A stretch of DNA of 64,000 bases from assembly GCF_001274535.1 (NCBI RefSeq), contig NZ_CP012410.1, forward strand, positions 1,895,126 to 1,959,125, written 5' to 3'. The stretch comes from Leptotrichia sp. oral taxon 212 (GTDB lineage: Bacteria; Fusobacteriota; Fusobacteriia; Fusobacteriales; Leptotrichiaceae). The position numbers and the translations under genes are program-made. A model generated the notes under the pieces. The model worked only from the letters and a program-made list of their open reading frames with translations. It made no database searches and had not been told where the DNA came from. Within the stretch, counting starts at the first letter, position 1. Each line of letters opens with the position of its first letter. This document shows, piece by piece, positions 9,377 through 18,829 of this stretch.

Positions 9377-9424
9377 AATGTTTTATATATTTATTTATTT
9401 TCTAATTTTTGACAGCATTTCACA

Positions 9425-9462
9425 AAAAAAGATTACATAACCTATGTTATCTAATCTTTTTT
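9425..9462 (-). terminator. Terminator downstream of the cupin gene
   Basis: AAAAAAGATTA (9425-9435) pairs perfectly with TAATCTTTTTT (9452-9462), with an inner ATAAC/GTTAT extension. It ends in a U-run on the minus strand, 22 bases past the cupin stop. Confidence 0.8.
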
Positions 9463-9483
9463 AAATTTAAAACATTCAGAACA

Positions 9484-9765
9484 TTATTTTTTAACAAGTG
9501 TTACATTAAATTCTGAATCTTCAAGAGCAGTCCCCTTTATAAAGTTCACACCATCAAAATTCAATATATCTCCCGGTACAAGAACATGTTTTTCAGTATC
9601 ATTAAGATACATTTCCATTTTACCTTTTAAAACTGAAAGTACTATATTATCACTTTCATGATTATGTGAAGGAATCTGTTCTCCTGATTTTAATACTTTT
9701 TTTACAACTTTAAAATTATTTCCGCTGAAAAGCATACCACCTTCATTTTTCACTGTACCAAACAT
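9484..9765 (-). CDS. Small single-domain cupin protein
   Basis: A 93-residue cupin-2 barrel. The metal-binding first motif is visible as GEQIPSHNHESDN with KGKMEMYL following, and the second motif region as PGDILNFDG. Function is not predictable; small stand-alone cupins include metal sensors and isomerases. The ATG at 9765 is chosen because AGGAG directly abuts the in-frame ATG at 9774, leaving no spacing, whereas 9765 is 9 bases away. It is a single gene with its own terminator. Confidence 0.75.
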   Translation of the reverse strand: MFGTVKNEGGMLFSGNNFKVVKKVLKSGEQIPSHNHESDNIVLSVLKGKMEMYLNDTEKHVLVPGDILNFDGVNFIKGTALEDSEFNVTLVKK

Positions 9766-9937
9766 CTCTATCATCTCCTGTTATTTATATTTTGAATTTA
9801 TTATACAGTTTCTCGGAAAAAAAAATTGTAATCTATGTTACATATTTTCTATATAGTTTCCTTTATTAAGTGTACTTAATTCGAATATTCTTCTTACAAT
9901 TTTACAGCTTAAATATATGTTACTTTTAAATAAACCT

Positions 9938-10756
9938 TTATTCTTCATCAACTTTTATATTATATATCTCCATAAGTTTTTTTGCTACACCGTTTCTTGA
10001 ATTACTTGTTACAATTTCAAGCTCAGGCAAAGCCTCCTTTAAACTATAGTGTGCATTTTTCATAATGCATCCTTTTTTTACTTCCTTCAGCATTTCATAG
10101 TCATTGAAGCCATCTCCAAATGCGATGACATCATTTAAAGTAAAGTTTTCCATATCGCTAAGTTTTTTGACGGCTATGGCTTTATTTACATTCATATCAA
10201 ATATTTCAAGACACTCAGGGTGTGTAAATGCAACATTTACTTTTCCATCTGTTTTTTCAAGCACGATTTTTTCAAGCTTTAGAAGTTCTCTTCTTGGACC
10301 AATATAATAAATTTTTGTTATATTTCTTTTTCTTAATTCTTCAATAGAGTTTATTTCATATGTAAAATGAGGTTCTTCTTTAAATGGATTAACTTTTCTT
10401 TCTTCTGTTGTCAGAAACCATCTGTTATCACTGTAAGCATTTATATGTATTAAATCTGATACTGCCATATAGTCTATATCAAGAATTATATTTTTTGATT
10501 CTTCATCCAGATCATCCCTGTATATCTCATTTCCGTCAGAATCATTTATGACTCCTCCATTTGCTGAAATAAGAGGTATTTTTATACCTATTGATTCCAT
10601 AATTCTTTTTGCATCAGGATATGCCCTTCCTGTTGCAATATAAAATTTTATACCTCTGTCACATAATTCCCTTATGACTTTTTTTGACAGTTCAGACACT
10701 TCCTGATCTGAGTTAAGCAAAGTCCCGTCAAGATCACTTACTACAACTTTATACAT
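9938..10756 (-). CDS. Cof-type HAD-IIB sugar phosphatase
   Basis: A 272-residue HAD hydrolase of the Cof (IIB) class, cytoplasmic phosphatases acting on sugar phosphates, phosphonucleotides or similar metabolites. Motif I is DLDGTLL (nucleophile Asp8, acid Asp10), motif II lies in IATGRAY, and motif IV is AFGDGFNDYEML. The IIB cap lies between motifs II and III. The natural substrate cannot be predicted. It stands alone, with about 300 non-coding bases upstream. Confidence 0.88.
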   Translation of the reverse strand: MYKVVVSDLDGTLLNSDQEVSELSKKVIRELCDRGIKFYIATGRAYPDAKRIMESIGIKIPLISANGGVINDSDGNEIYRDDLDEESKNIILDIDYMAVSDLIHINAYSDNRWFLTTEERKVNPFKEEPHFTYEINSIEELRKRNITKIYYIGPRRELLKLEKIVLEKTDGKVNVAFTHPECLEIFDMNVNKAIAVKKLSDMENFTLNDVIAFGDGFNDYEMLKEVKKGCIMKNAHYSLKEALPELEIVTSNSRNGVAKKLMEIYNIKVDEE

Positions 10757-10949
10757 TTTTTTTGTACGGGTATATCTATATAAAAACTATATTCTCTTAT
10801 TCTGATATATTCCCATACATCCTCCTTTCAAATTTACATACATTATTTACCTATTGTTATATTATCTTAAATATTTTCCACAAAGTCAATACTAAACTTT
10901 TTCTTACTTTTCTCAATTTTAGCAAAGTAAATGTAAACAGAATTCCAAA

Positions 10950-10963
10950 TGACTTATAAGTCA
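10950..10963. promoter_or_regulatory. Perfect 14-bp palindrome upstream of the small outer-membrane protein gene
   Basis: TGACTTATAAGTCA is its own reverse complement. It lies in the 308-base gap between the divergent HAD and outer-membrane protein genes, 102 bases before the latter's ATG and just ahead of a possible -10 (TAAAAT, 10971-10976). This position suits a dimeric regulator site. No regulator can be named. Confidence 0.4.
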
Positions 10964-11064
10964 CTTGGTGTAAAATTGAGTCATATTTGAAGTGGAAAAC
11001 AATTTCATGCTTCAAATAAATTTAAATGAGGAAGTTACACTTACAAAAGGAAAGGTGAGTTATT

Positions 11065-11598
11065 ATGAAAAAAACGTTATTAGGATTATTTTTAGTATTA
11101 GGAATGGCTTCATTCGCTAACAGTAAGATAGAATTAAAAGGAGCCTATGATTTAGGAGGAAAATATCATTTTGAAAAATCTTCTGTTAAAGGTAAAGCAA
11201 ACGCAATGGAAGCAGGTGCAGAATACAGATATGAAGTTACTCCAGGACTGGAACTTGGAGGAGGAGTAGCATATCAGGCACATAAAGATGTGAAAGAGTA
11301 TAAGGCAGAAATGTATGATTCTGTACCAGTTTATGCAACTGCAAAATATACTTTTGATACAGCAGCTCCTGTAAAACCTTATGTAAAAGGAGATCTTGGA
11401 TACTCAATCAATAATAATGATGCAAAAGATGGAGTATACTATGGTGTAGGAGCAGGACTTAACATAAACGATAACTTTAATGTTGACGTAATGTATAAGG
11501 AAAATAAAGGTAAATATGAAATAGGAACAAAAGATTATAAAGCAGATTACAGAAGAGTTTCTCTTGGTGTAGGTTATAATTTCAACCTAGGTCAGTAA
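11065..11598 (+). CDS. Small outer-membrane beta-barrel protein
   Basis: A 177-residue exported protein with an N-terminal signal (MKKTLLGLFLVLGMASFANS). It is built of alternating polar/hydrophobic strands separated by Gly-rich turns (LELGGGVAYQ, GVYYGVGAGLNI, VSLGVGYNF), typical of an eight-stranded OmpX/opacity-type barrel. It does not end in Phe but in YNFNLGQ. Specific function is unknown; adhesion or structural roles are possible. A GGAAAGGTGAG site precedes the ATG, and a terminator follows, so it is monocistronic. Confidence 0.78.
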   Translation: MKKTLLGLFLVLGMASFANSKIELKGAYDLGGKYHFEKSSVKGKANAMEAGAEYRYEVTPGLELGGGVAYQAHKDVKEYKAEMYDSVPVYATAKYTFDTAAPVKPYVKGDLGYSINNNDAKDGVYYGVGAGLNINDNFNVDVMYKENKGKYEIGTKDYKADYRRVSLGVGYNFNLGQ

Positions 11599-11669
11599 TT
11601 AGGAATGCATTTTAAATTTTGATTCAAATTTTAATAGCCAATTAATTCTAATAGTTTATAATTTTTTTG

Positions 11670-11698
11670 AAGGAATGTCACAACGGCATTCCTTTTTT
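11670..11698 (+). terminator. Terminator after the small outer-membrane protein gene
   Basis: AAGGAATG (11670-11677) pairs with CATTCCTT (11687-11694) around a 9-base loop and runs into a T-tract. Confidence 0.8.
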
Positions 11699-11808
11699 AC
11701 CTTAGTCATTTATTTTTTCTCTTTAGGACAGCTATTTACTTCAACTTCAAATATATACACTATTTATCCTACTATTTATAATACATATTTTATTTAAATT
11801 TTTAAATG

Positions 11809-11817
11809 TGCTATAAT
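11809..11817 (+). promoter_or_regulatory. Extended -10 promoter of livJ
   Basis: TGC followed by TATAAT (11812-11817) forms an extended -10; the -35 region (TTTATT, 11789-11794) is weak. It would give livJ a 5' leader of about 105 bases. Confidence 0.5.
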
Positions 11818-11928
11818 TTGTATCACAATAATTCTTGTAAATGAAAATATATTAAATTTCTATCATTTTACTCAGAATTATAAAATATCATTATAAAATA
11901 TTTATTTAATAAAAGAAAGGATGAAAAG

Positions 11929-13050
11929 ATGAAAAAAATTCTATTATGCATCGCAATGTTAGCTTTATTTGTTGTAAGTTGCGGTGGAGGTAAAAGTGCT
12001 AAGGAGAAAGATGTTATAAAGATTGGGGTTATAGGACCACTTACTGGAAATCTTGCTCAATATGGAACAAGTTCTATAAACGGATTAAAATTGAAAGTTA
12101 AGGAAATAAATGATGCCGGAGGAATTAACGGTAAAAAAATTGAAATAGTAGAGGCAGACAGTAAAGGTGATGTTCAGGAAGCTATAAACGCATTTAAAAA
12201 AATGGTTTCTCAGGATAAAATTGATATTTTTGTAGGAGAAGTTACATCAGGACCATCTCTTGCTATTGCACCACTTGCTCAACAGGCTAAAATACCTATG
12301 ATTACTTCAACTGGTACTGCATTTGATATTACAAAAGATAAAGATTTCGTATTCAGAACAACATTTACGGATCCTTATCAAGGAGTAGTTGCAGCAAAAT
12401 ATGCAAAAGCTAAAAATTTTAAAAATGTTACAATTTTGACTAACACAGGTAGTGACTATTCAGTTGGATTGGCAAACGCTTTCAAAGAACAGGCTACTAA
12501 AGAAGGTATCCAAGTAAAAGAAGAGCAGTATACTGCTGATGATAAAGATTTCAGAGCTCTTCTTACTAAAATAAAAGGAACTAATCCTGAAGTAATTTTT
12601 GTACCTGATTACTATAACACTATTGGATTAATTTTAACACAAACTAAAGAATTAGGAATAAACGCTCAATTCTTAGGAGGAGACGGATGGGACGGAATCC
12701 AGAAAGATTTTGGTCAAGTTGCTAACGGTGCTCTTTTTGCAAGTCAGTTTGCTCCAGATGATACTTCTGAAACTGTTCAGAAATTCATAACTGCATATAA
12801 GAATGAATATAAAGTTGATCCTATAATTTTCGCAGCTTTAGGATATGACACAGGAACTATTTTAGAAACAGCACTGAAAAGTGTTTCTGATTTATCTTCA
12901 AAAGAAGCTATAAGAGATGCTATTAAAAACTTCAGCGGTGAGCATCTTGTTACAGGTTCATTAAAATATGACGAAAATAGAAACCCTGAAAAGAAAGTTA
13001 CTTTTATTGAAGTAAAAGATGGAAAGCTTACATTAAAAGAGAAATTCTAG
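11929..13050 (+). CDS. livJ: Branched-chain amino acid ABC transporter, substrate-binding lipoprotein
   Basis: A 373-residue periplasmic-binding protein of the LIV family, lipid-anchored through the Cys of VVSC (residue 18) after a short signal. The type I fold starts at IKIGVIGPLTGNLAQYG, followed by the conserved DAGGINGKKIEIVEADSKGD stretch. It captures Leu/Ile/Val or a related amino acid for LivHMGF. An intercistronic hairpin separates it from livH, which is consistent with more binding protein than permease being made. Substrate specificity is inferred from the family. Confidence 0.92.
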   Translation: MKKILLCIAMLALFVVSCGGGKSAKEKDVIKIGVIGPLTGNLAQYGTSSINGLKLKVKEINDAGGINGKKIEIVEADSKGDVQEAINAFKKMVSQDKIDIFVGEVTSGPSLAIAPLAQQAKIPMITSTGTAFDITKDKDFVFRTTFTDPYQGVVAAKYAKAKNFKNVTILTNTGSDYSVGLANAFKEQATKEGIQVKEEQYTADDKDFRALLTKIKGTNPEVIFVPDYYNTIGLILTQTKELGINAQFLGGDGWDGIQKDFGQVANGALFASQFAPDDTSETVQKFITAYKNEYKVDPIIFAALGYDTGTILETALKSVSDLSSKEAIRDAIKNFSGEHLVTGSLKYDENRNPEKKVTFIEVKDGKLTLKEKF

Positions 13051-13072
13051 AAAATAAATTATTTCAAATTAC

Positions 13073-13107
13073 AGCTGTTAGAGGAAATTTTCTTCTAACA
13101 GCTTTTG
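13073..13107 (+). terminator. Intercistronic hairpin between livJ and livH
   Basis: AGCTGTTAGA (13073-13082) pairs perfectly with TCTAACAGCT (13094-13103) and is followed by a short T-rich tract. It probably acts as a partial terminator or 3' stabiliser for the livJ message, with some read-through into livHMGF. Confidence 0.7.
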
Positions 13108-13180
13108 AACTTTTTTATCTTTTTAAAAAATAAATTATAAATTAGCCATATAATATAGAATGATATGAGGAGTTTTAAAT

Positions 13181-14077
13181 ATGTTAAAGAGTTTTATAGA
13201 ACAGACAATTAACGGATTACAGACTGGTAGTATCTATGCGCTGATAGCATTGGGATACACAATGGTTTATGGTATCGTTAAACTTATAAATTTTGCACAT
13301 GGTGACATACTGATGATAGGCGCTTATACTACACTTATAGCTGTATCGCATGGAATGCCCTTAATAGTTGCCATAATTCTTTCAATGATTTTATGTGCAT
13401 TTTTAGGGGTTATAATTGATTTCTTTGCCTACAGACCTATAAGAAAGGCTCCTAAAATTTCGGCACTAATAACAGCCATTGGAATGAGTTTTCTTTTGGA
13501 AAGTCTGGCACTTATAATATTTGGTGCAAATCCAAGAGTCATTGACCAGAAATATATACCTGCTTTTCTGTCAAATAATAATAAAATCAGCTTAGGATTT
13601 TTGAATATAAGCATGCTTACATTATTTGTAATCACTGTTACTTCAGTATGTATGATAGCATTAAATCTTTTTATTAAAAAAACAAAACTTGGAAAAGCTA
13701 CCAGAGCCGTTTCTCAGGATACAGGTGCTGCGCAGCTGATGGGTATAAATGTAAATAAAACAATTGCTATAACTTTTGCAATCGGTTCAGGTCTCGGTGC
13801 CTTAGGTGGAGCTCTATATGCTATAGTTTATCCGCAGATTGAACCTTATATGGGAATGCTTCCAGGACTGAAGGCATTTATAGCGGCAGTATTTGGAGGA
13901 ATAGGCAGCATACCTGGAGCAATGTTTGGTGGATATGTTTTAGGTCTGCTTGAAGCATATGTAAAAGGTTCATCACTTACAACATGGGCAAATCCTATTG
14001 TTTTTGGAATACTGATTTTAATACTGATTTTCAGACCAAATGGATTATTTGGAAAAAATACTAAAGAAAAAGTATAA
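13181..14077 (+). CDS. livH: Branched-chain amino acid ABC transporter permease LivH
   Basis: A 298-residue inner-membrane permease of the LivH family with about eight hydrophobic segments. The family signature GLQTGSIYALIALGYTMVYGIVKLINFAHGD spans residues 12-42 or so, and GGIGSIPGAMFGGYVLG lies near the C terminus. It forms the channel heterodimer with LivM. A GAGG site precedes the ATG, and livM begins 18 bases after its stop. Confidence 0.95.
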   Translation: MLKSFIEQTINGLQTGSIYALIALGYTMVYGIVKLINFAHGDILMIGAYTTLIAVSHGMPLIVAIILSMILCAFLGVIIDFFAYRPIRKAPKISALITAIGMSFLLESLALIIFGANPRVIDQKYIPAFLSNNNKISLGFLNISMLTLFVITVTSVCMIALNLFIKKTKLGKATRAVSQDTGAAQLMGINVNKTIAITFAIGSGLGALGGALYAIVYPQIEPYMGMLPGLKAFIAAVFGGIGSIPGAMFGGYVLGLLEAYVKGSSLTTWANPIVFGILILILIFRPNGLFGKNTKEKV

Positions 14078-14095
14078 GGAAGGAAAGGAGGAAAA

Positions 14096-15184
14096 ATGGA
14101 AAATAATGCTAACAATGGTAATCAAACTATAAAAATAAATAATACGGAAAACAATGAATATAAATGGCAAAAACTTAATTATTTTAATAAATTAAAAGTT
14201 AAAAACTACGTACTTACTTTTGTTTCAATAATTGCTTTATATATTGTCTTAAGCCTGACATTTGATCCTACTGATCTTTTCAGCTATACAAGTGGAATTT
14301 ATGTAAACATATTGATTTACATATTATTTGCAGTAAGTTTAAATGTAACAGTAGGTCTTATGGGACAGCTTAATTTAGGACAGGCCGGATTTATTGCAAT
14401 TGGAGGATATTCAGCGGCATATATTTCAAAAATATTAGTAAACTATAATCTTCCACCAGTATTACAGCTGGTTCTTGTATCCCTTTTCGGTGGAGTGATT
14501 GCAGCTTTATTTGGATTTTTTGTAGGAGCAAGTACACTCAGACTAAGAGGAGATTATCTTGCGATTATTACTCTGGCATTTGGAGAAATTGTAAAGTACA
14601 TTGTTCAGAATCTTGATTTCTTAGGTGGTGCTACAGGACTGAATAACATTCCAAGAATTATAGATTTCTCAAATTCTTATTTCATAGTAGTTATTTCAAT
14701 CGTGATAATTGCAATGGCAATGACTTCGAGAAAGGGAAAAGAGATACTTTCAATCAGGGAAGATGAAATTGCCGCAGAAAATATAGGAATGAGATTAAGT
14801 AGAATAAAACTTTACGGATTCGCATTTTCAGCATTTTTCGCTGGAGTCGGAGGTTCATTATTTGCACATAATATCGGTATTTTAAAACCTGACAAATTTG
14901 GATTTCTGTTCTCAATAGAAATTTTAGTAATGGTTGTCCTTGGAGGTCTTGGAAGTATTACAGGAGCAATAATTTCAGCTATACTGCTGACTTCATTAAA
15001 TGAAGTTTTAAGGGATGTTTCCCAGTTCAGATATTTGATTTATGCAGTTATCCTGATTGCCTTAATGATTTTTAGACCTACAGGAATTTTCGGTACAAAA
15101 GAATTTACTTTTGCAGGAACAAAACGTCGGCTTAACCGGATACGTAACTACAGAAACAACAGAAACGGGAATAAAAAAAGCTAA
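14096..15184 (+). CDS. livM: Branched-chain amino acid ABC transporter permease LivM
   Basis: A 362-residue inner-membrane permease and partner of LivH. The first 40 or so residues are Asn-rich and hydrophilic, a cytoplasmic extension. The conserved [23 protein letters not shown] and [16 protein letters not shown] segments follow. A basic Arg/Asn-rich tail ends the protein. An AAAGGAGG site precedes the ATG, and livG starts 35 bases downstream. Confidence 0.94.
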   Translation: MENNANNGNQTIKINNTENNEYKWQKLNYFNKLKVKNYVLTFVSIIALYIVLSLTFDPTDLFSYTSGIYVNILIYILFAVSLNVTVGLMGQLNLGQAGFIAIGGYSAAYISKILVNYNLPPVLQLVLVSLFGGVIAALFGFFVGASTLRLRGDYLAIITLAFGEIVKYIVQNLDFLGGATGLNNIPRIIDFSNSYFIVVISIVIIAMAMTSRKGKEILSIREDEIAAENIGMRLSRIKLYGFAFSAFFAGVGGSLFAHNIGILKPDKFGFLFSIEILVMVVLGGLGSITGAIISAILLTSLNEVLRDVSQFRYLIYAVILIALMIFRPTGIFGTKEFTFAGTKRRLNRIRNYRNNRNGNKKS

Positions 15185-15219
15185 AGTAAAATATAAATGA
15201 AGGAAAATAGGAGATTGAT

Positions 15220-15978
15220 ATGTCATTATTAAAAACGACAAATTTAGGAATATCTTTTGGCGGACTTCGAGCCGTTGACGATGTAAATATTGAAATTAAA
15301 GATGGTGAACTTGTTGGACTAATTGGGCCAAACGGAGCCGGAAAAACAACAATTTTTAATTTATTGACAGGTGTCTATAAGCCTACAGATGGAGATATTT
15401 CCCTAAATGAGATTAGTATAAATAAAAAAAATACTCCTCAAATAGTGGCTTTAGGAGTTGCCAGAACATTTCAGAATATAAGGCTGTTTAAAAAGTTGTC
15501 TGTACTCGACAATGTTAAGATGGCACTAAATAACAGCATGAATTATAATACCTTTGAAGCAATTTTTAGACTTCCAAGATTCTGGAAGGAGGAAAAAGAA
15601 ATTACAGACAGAGCACTGGATTTACTGGATATTTTTGATATGGCTGAAATGGCTAATATCATATCAGGAAACTTATCTTATGGTCAGCAGAGAAAACTGG
15701 AAATTGCAAGAGCTCTGGCTACAAATCCAAAGCTGCTTCTGCTTGATGAACCTGCAGCCGGAATGAATCCAAATGAAACAAAGGAACTTATGAATACAAT
15801 AAGTTTTATAAGAAATAAATTTAAAATAGCAATTCTTTTAATTGAACATGATATGGATCTGGTTATGGGGATATGTGAAAGGCTATATGTACTGAATTTT
15901 GGAAAGGTTATCGCTTCAGGACTTCCTGATGAAATTCAAAATAACAAGGAAGTTATAGCAGCTTACCTTGGAGAATAA
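15220..15978 (+). CDS. livG: Branched-chain amino acid ABC transporter ATPase LivG
   Basis: A 252-residue ATPase. Walker A is GPNGAGKTT (36-44), the signature [15 protein letters not shown] (from 152), and Walker B LLLLDEP (172-178), with the switch His in IEHDMD. The C-terminal end (AAYLGE) is typical of the LivG class. It pairs with LivF to power the LivHM channel. Confidence 0.95.
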   Translation: MSLLKTTNLGISFGGLRAVDDVNIEIKDGELVGLIGPNGAGKTTIFNLLTGVYKPTDGDISLNEISINKKNTPQIVALGVARTFQNIRLFKKLSVLDNVKMALNNSMNYNTFEAIFRLPRFWKEEKEITDRALDLLDIFDMAEMANIISGNLSYGQQRKLEIARALATNPKLLLLDEPAAGMNPNETKELMNTISFIRNKFKIAILLIEHDMDLVMGICERLYVLNFGKVIASGLPDEIQNNKEVIAAYLGE

Positions 15979-16005
15979 TAAATCAAATAGGAAAAGGAGA
16001 ATTTT

Positions 16006-16719
16006 GTGAATATTTTAAATGTAAATGACTTAAATGTTTACTATGGTGGAATTCACGCCATAAAAAATATTTCATTCAATATAAAAAAAGGGGAAATAGT
16101 TTCTCTTATCGGTGCAAATGGTGCTGGAAAAACATCTACATTGCATGCTATTTCCGGTCTTGTACCTATAAAATCAGGAGAAATTTCTCTGAACGGAGAA
16201 AATGTAACCAATATTGAAGCACATAAACTTGTCAACCTTGGAATGGCTCATGTTCCTGAAGGACGTAGAATATTTACTGAACTGACTGTCCTGGAAAACT
16301 TGGAAATGGGTGCCTACACAAGGAATGATACTGAACAGATAAAAGAAGATATTAATCACATGTTCACACTGTTTCCAAGACTTGCTGAGCGTAAAAAACA
16401 GCTTGCGGGAACAATGAGTGGTGGAGAACAGCAGATGCTTGCAATGGCTAGAGCACTAATGTCAAGTCCTTCATTGCTTCTGCTTGATGAGCCTTCAATG
16501 GGACTTGCTCCACTACTGGTACAGGAAATTTTCAATATTATTGAAAGAATCAATAAAGAAGAGAATGTAACTGTCCTTCTGGTTGAACAGAATGCAAATA
16601 TGGCTTTATCGATAGCAGACAGGGGATATGTCCTTGAAACGGGAAAAATAATCCTTGAAGGAACAGGAAAAGAATTACTTTCAAATCCTGAAATTAAGAA
16701 AGCCTATCTGGGTGGATAA
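16006..16719 (+). CDS. livF: Branched-chain amino acid ABC transporter ATPase LivF
   Basis: A 237-residue ATPase, the last gene of the transporter operon. Walker A is GANGAGKTS (36-44), the signature MSGGEQQMLAMARAL (from 137), and Walker B LLLLDEP (157-163). The conserved HVPEGRRIF segment distinguishes LivF from LivG. It starts with GTG at 16006, 7 bases after AAAAGGAGA. The large foldback at 16.74-16.97 kb follows and may end the transcript. Confidence 0.95.
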   Translation: MNILNVNDLNVYYGGIHAIKNISFNIKKGEIVSLIGANGAGKTSTLHAISGLVPIKSGEISLNGENVTNIEAHKLVNLGMAHVPEGRRIFTELTVLENLEMGAYTRNDTEQIKEDINHMFTLFPRLAERKKQLAGTMSGGEQQMLAMARALMSSPSLLLLDEPSMGLAPLLVQEIFNIIERINKEENVTVLLVEQNANMALSIADRGYVLETGKIILEGTGKELLSNPEIKKAYLGG

Positions 16720-16735
16720 ATTTAATATTTCAAAT

Positions 16736-16980
16736 AAAAAGAGACTGTCTCAAAAAAAATTGAAATATAATGTAAAAAACTATATTTTTGAATTATTTAA
16801 AATTTTTCAATGTAAAACAGGAAATAAATTTAGGAAAAGTCATTTATTCGAGCCTTCAGGCAAGTTTTTGACTTTTCCTTGATGTATGACTGTTTTATAT
16901 AAGTAAAATTTTAGTAAATGAAGAAATATAGTTTTTATCTACTATATTTATATTTTTAGTATTTTGAGACAGCCTTTTTT
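16736..16980. repeat. Long imperfect foldback (MITE-like or giant hairpin), about 245 bp
   Basis: Three nested perfect pairs are visible: CTGTCTCAAAA (16745-16755) with TTTTGAGACAG (16962-16972); AAAAACTATATTT (16775-16787) with AAATATAGTTTTT (16924-16936); and AGGAAAAGTCA (16832-16842) with TGACTTTTCCT (16869-16879). The stretch between the second and third pairs is 44 bases on both sides, so the whole unit folds as one long hairpin. It has no coding capacity and lies between the convergent livF and 5'-nucleotidase genes. It may be a non-autonomous element, a bidirectional terminator, or both. Confidence 0.65.
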
Positions 16981-17000
16981 ATTTTGATATTTTTTATTCT

Positions 17001-18743
17001 CTACTCAACTTCGCTTTCTTTTATTGATTTTACATTTAAAGTTCTTCCATCTGAAGATACTGGTATTTTAATACTTCCATCTTTCAGTTTTTCTGCAAGT
17101 TTTGGTAGTAAAGGATTTTTAAAGTTATATTTTATTATTTCCCAGTTATTATCAAGTTCAGGAGTTACTTTTCCACCTTTTTGTTCAGTGATATACTTTA
17201 TAATCAGGTCTCTCATTCTTCCACCATCTTGTAATTCATCATAAGAATCATAATATTTATCTGCGTCAGTTACCAGTTTTAAATTAGACAGTGTACCAAA
17301 TCTGTAATTATTTATAGCCAGTTTATATTTTGCTTTTGGATCAATAGGCTTTCCTTTTATTGTAGGATTTACAATTCTCTGTCCTGCAGGCTTTGTAGGA
17401 TCCACTTTATAGTTAACTCCTGCAAACATGTCAAAGTTATATCCTCTTATGTTTTCATTAAAGCTTATTGTCAAATCTCCCGGTTGCAGCTGGTTATAAA
17501 AGCTGTAAGACCATTCCATATATTTAAGAAGATTTTCTCCTGTAATATTTACACCTATCAAAGTATTTGTGTATTTATAAATAAATGCCACATCTTTTCT
17601 TTTGAAAGGCCCTTTTACCAGATTCGAATCAAAGTTAAACAGTGCCGCTGCTGAAATATCCGCTTTCGCATAATGTTTCTGTACTGCATTTATAAGCTGT
17701 ATTATCGGAGTTTCTTTTAATGTAGCTGTAGGCATTGAAGTTATTTTTGCATCACCTGTTATGAAATCAGGTCTTTCAATAAAGGTTTTTGTAACTTCTC
17801 CTACAACCTCATTAGCGTATTCTTTAGATTTTTTATCCACATAGGCATATCTTTCACTTATCTCTTTATCTTCCGGAACATCCTTTGTAGAAATATTTTC
17901 AGTTGTTACAGTTTTTTTCTTTGTTTCAGTATTATAAGTTACAACACCTTTTGCCACGTAAACTCCATAAGCTCCAGGTTCTATTGTTTTAACACCGTCT
18001 ACTTCCGTATTATAAACGGCATGTTCATGTCCGGCAAAAATTATGTCAAACTGAGGAAATTTTTTTGCTAATTCCGGTATTACAAATCCGCCTCTTTCAT
18101 CTTCCCTTCCTAAATGAAAAGAACCTATAAGAATATCGTATTTCCCTTCCAGTTCTTTCAGAGTAGCTGTCAATGCCTCTTCAGGTCCTAAAAACTTAAG
18201 TCCTTCAAAATGTTCAGGAGTTGAAGCTTCCCATATAGGTATATGAGGTACCAGATATCCTATAATCGCAACTCTTACACCATCTACCTTCTTAATTACA
18301 TAAGGTTTCACAAAAGGCTTATTGTCGCTTTTCTTGATTACATTTGACGCAAGAACTGCTCCTTTAAAAGCTTTTATATTTCTTTCAAGAAAAGCTTTTT
18401 CAAAATTGAACTCATGATTTCCTAATACGAAAACATCATATTTTAAATCATTCAACGTTCTCATTAAAGGATGAACTGGTTCATCATTAAATAATTCAGC
18501 ACTGTTATCTTGCAGTAAATCCCCATTGTCTATGACAATTACGTTTTTATTCTCTTTTCTCTGCTGCTTAAGAATAGTGGCAACTCTTGTCAGTCCATTA
18601 TTATTTTTCTGCTCATCTATTGCATAATCATAGGAAAAAAGTCTTCCGTGTATATCTGATGTTTCCAGAAATACTATTTTTACTTCTTTTCCAAATATTG
18701 CAAAAGTTAAAAGCAAAAATATCGCCCATAACCATCTTTTCAT
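17001..18743 (-). CDS. Exported 5'-nucleotidase/2',3'-cyclic phosphodiesterase family protein
   Basis: A 580-residue periplasmic phosphoesterase (UshA/5'-nucleotidase type) that dephosphorylates external nucleotides for nucleoside and phosphate salvage. A signal peptide (about residues 1-18) precedes a calcineurin-like metallophosphatase domain with SDIHGRL (Asp30, His32), GDLLQD, LGNHEFN (Asn109, His110) and GHEH (238-241). The C-terminal 5'-nucleotidase substrate-recognition domain covers about 345-540. It is the last gene of the long minus-strand block that begins with prfA. Confidence 0.92.
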   Translation of the reverse strand: MKRWLWAIFLLLTFAIFGKEVKIVFLETSDIHGRLFSYDYAIDEQKNNNGLTRVATILKQQRKENKNVIVIDNGDLLQDNSAELFNDEPVHPLMRTLNDLKYDVFVLGNHEFNFEKAFLERNIKAFKGAVLASNVIKKSDNKPFVKPYVIKKVDGVRVAIIGYLVPHIPIWEASTPEHFEGLKFLGPEEALTATLKELEGKYDILIGSFHLGREDERGGFVIPELAKKFPQFDIIFAGHEHAVYNTEVDGVKTIEPGAYGVYVAKGVVTYNTETKKKTVTTENISTKDVPEDKEISERYAYVDKKSKEYANEVVGEVTKTFIERPDFITGDAKITSMPTATLKETPIIQLINAVQKHYAKADISAAALFNFDSNLVKGPFKRKDVAFIYKYTNTLIGVNITGENLLKYMEWSYSFYNQLQPGDLTISFNENIRGYNFDMFAGVNYKVDPTKPAGQRIVNPTIKGKPIDPKAKYKLAINNYRFGTLSNLKLVTDADKYYDSYDELQDGGRMRDLIIKYITEQKGGKVTPELDNNWEIIKYNFKNPLLPKLAEKLKDGSIKIPVSSDGRTLNVKSIKESEVE

Positions 18744-18829
18744 TTTCTGATTACTTCCTTTATATTAAATTTTATTGTAACTAGTCTTATTTTTTTAATA
18801 GCCCTACTAAATAAACAAATCTATTTACA

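Noticed and set aside
13051-13180. Riboswitch between livJ and livH
   Set aside because: Only one simple hairpin is present; there is no multi-helix aptamer-like arrangement.
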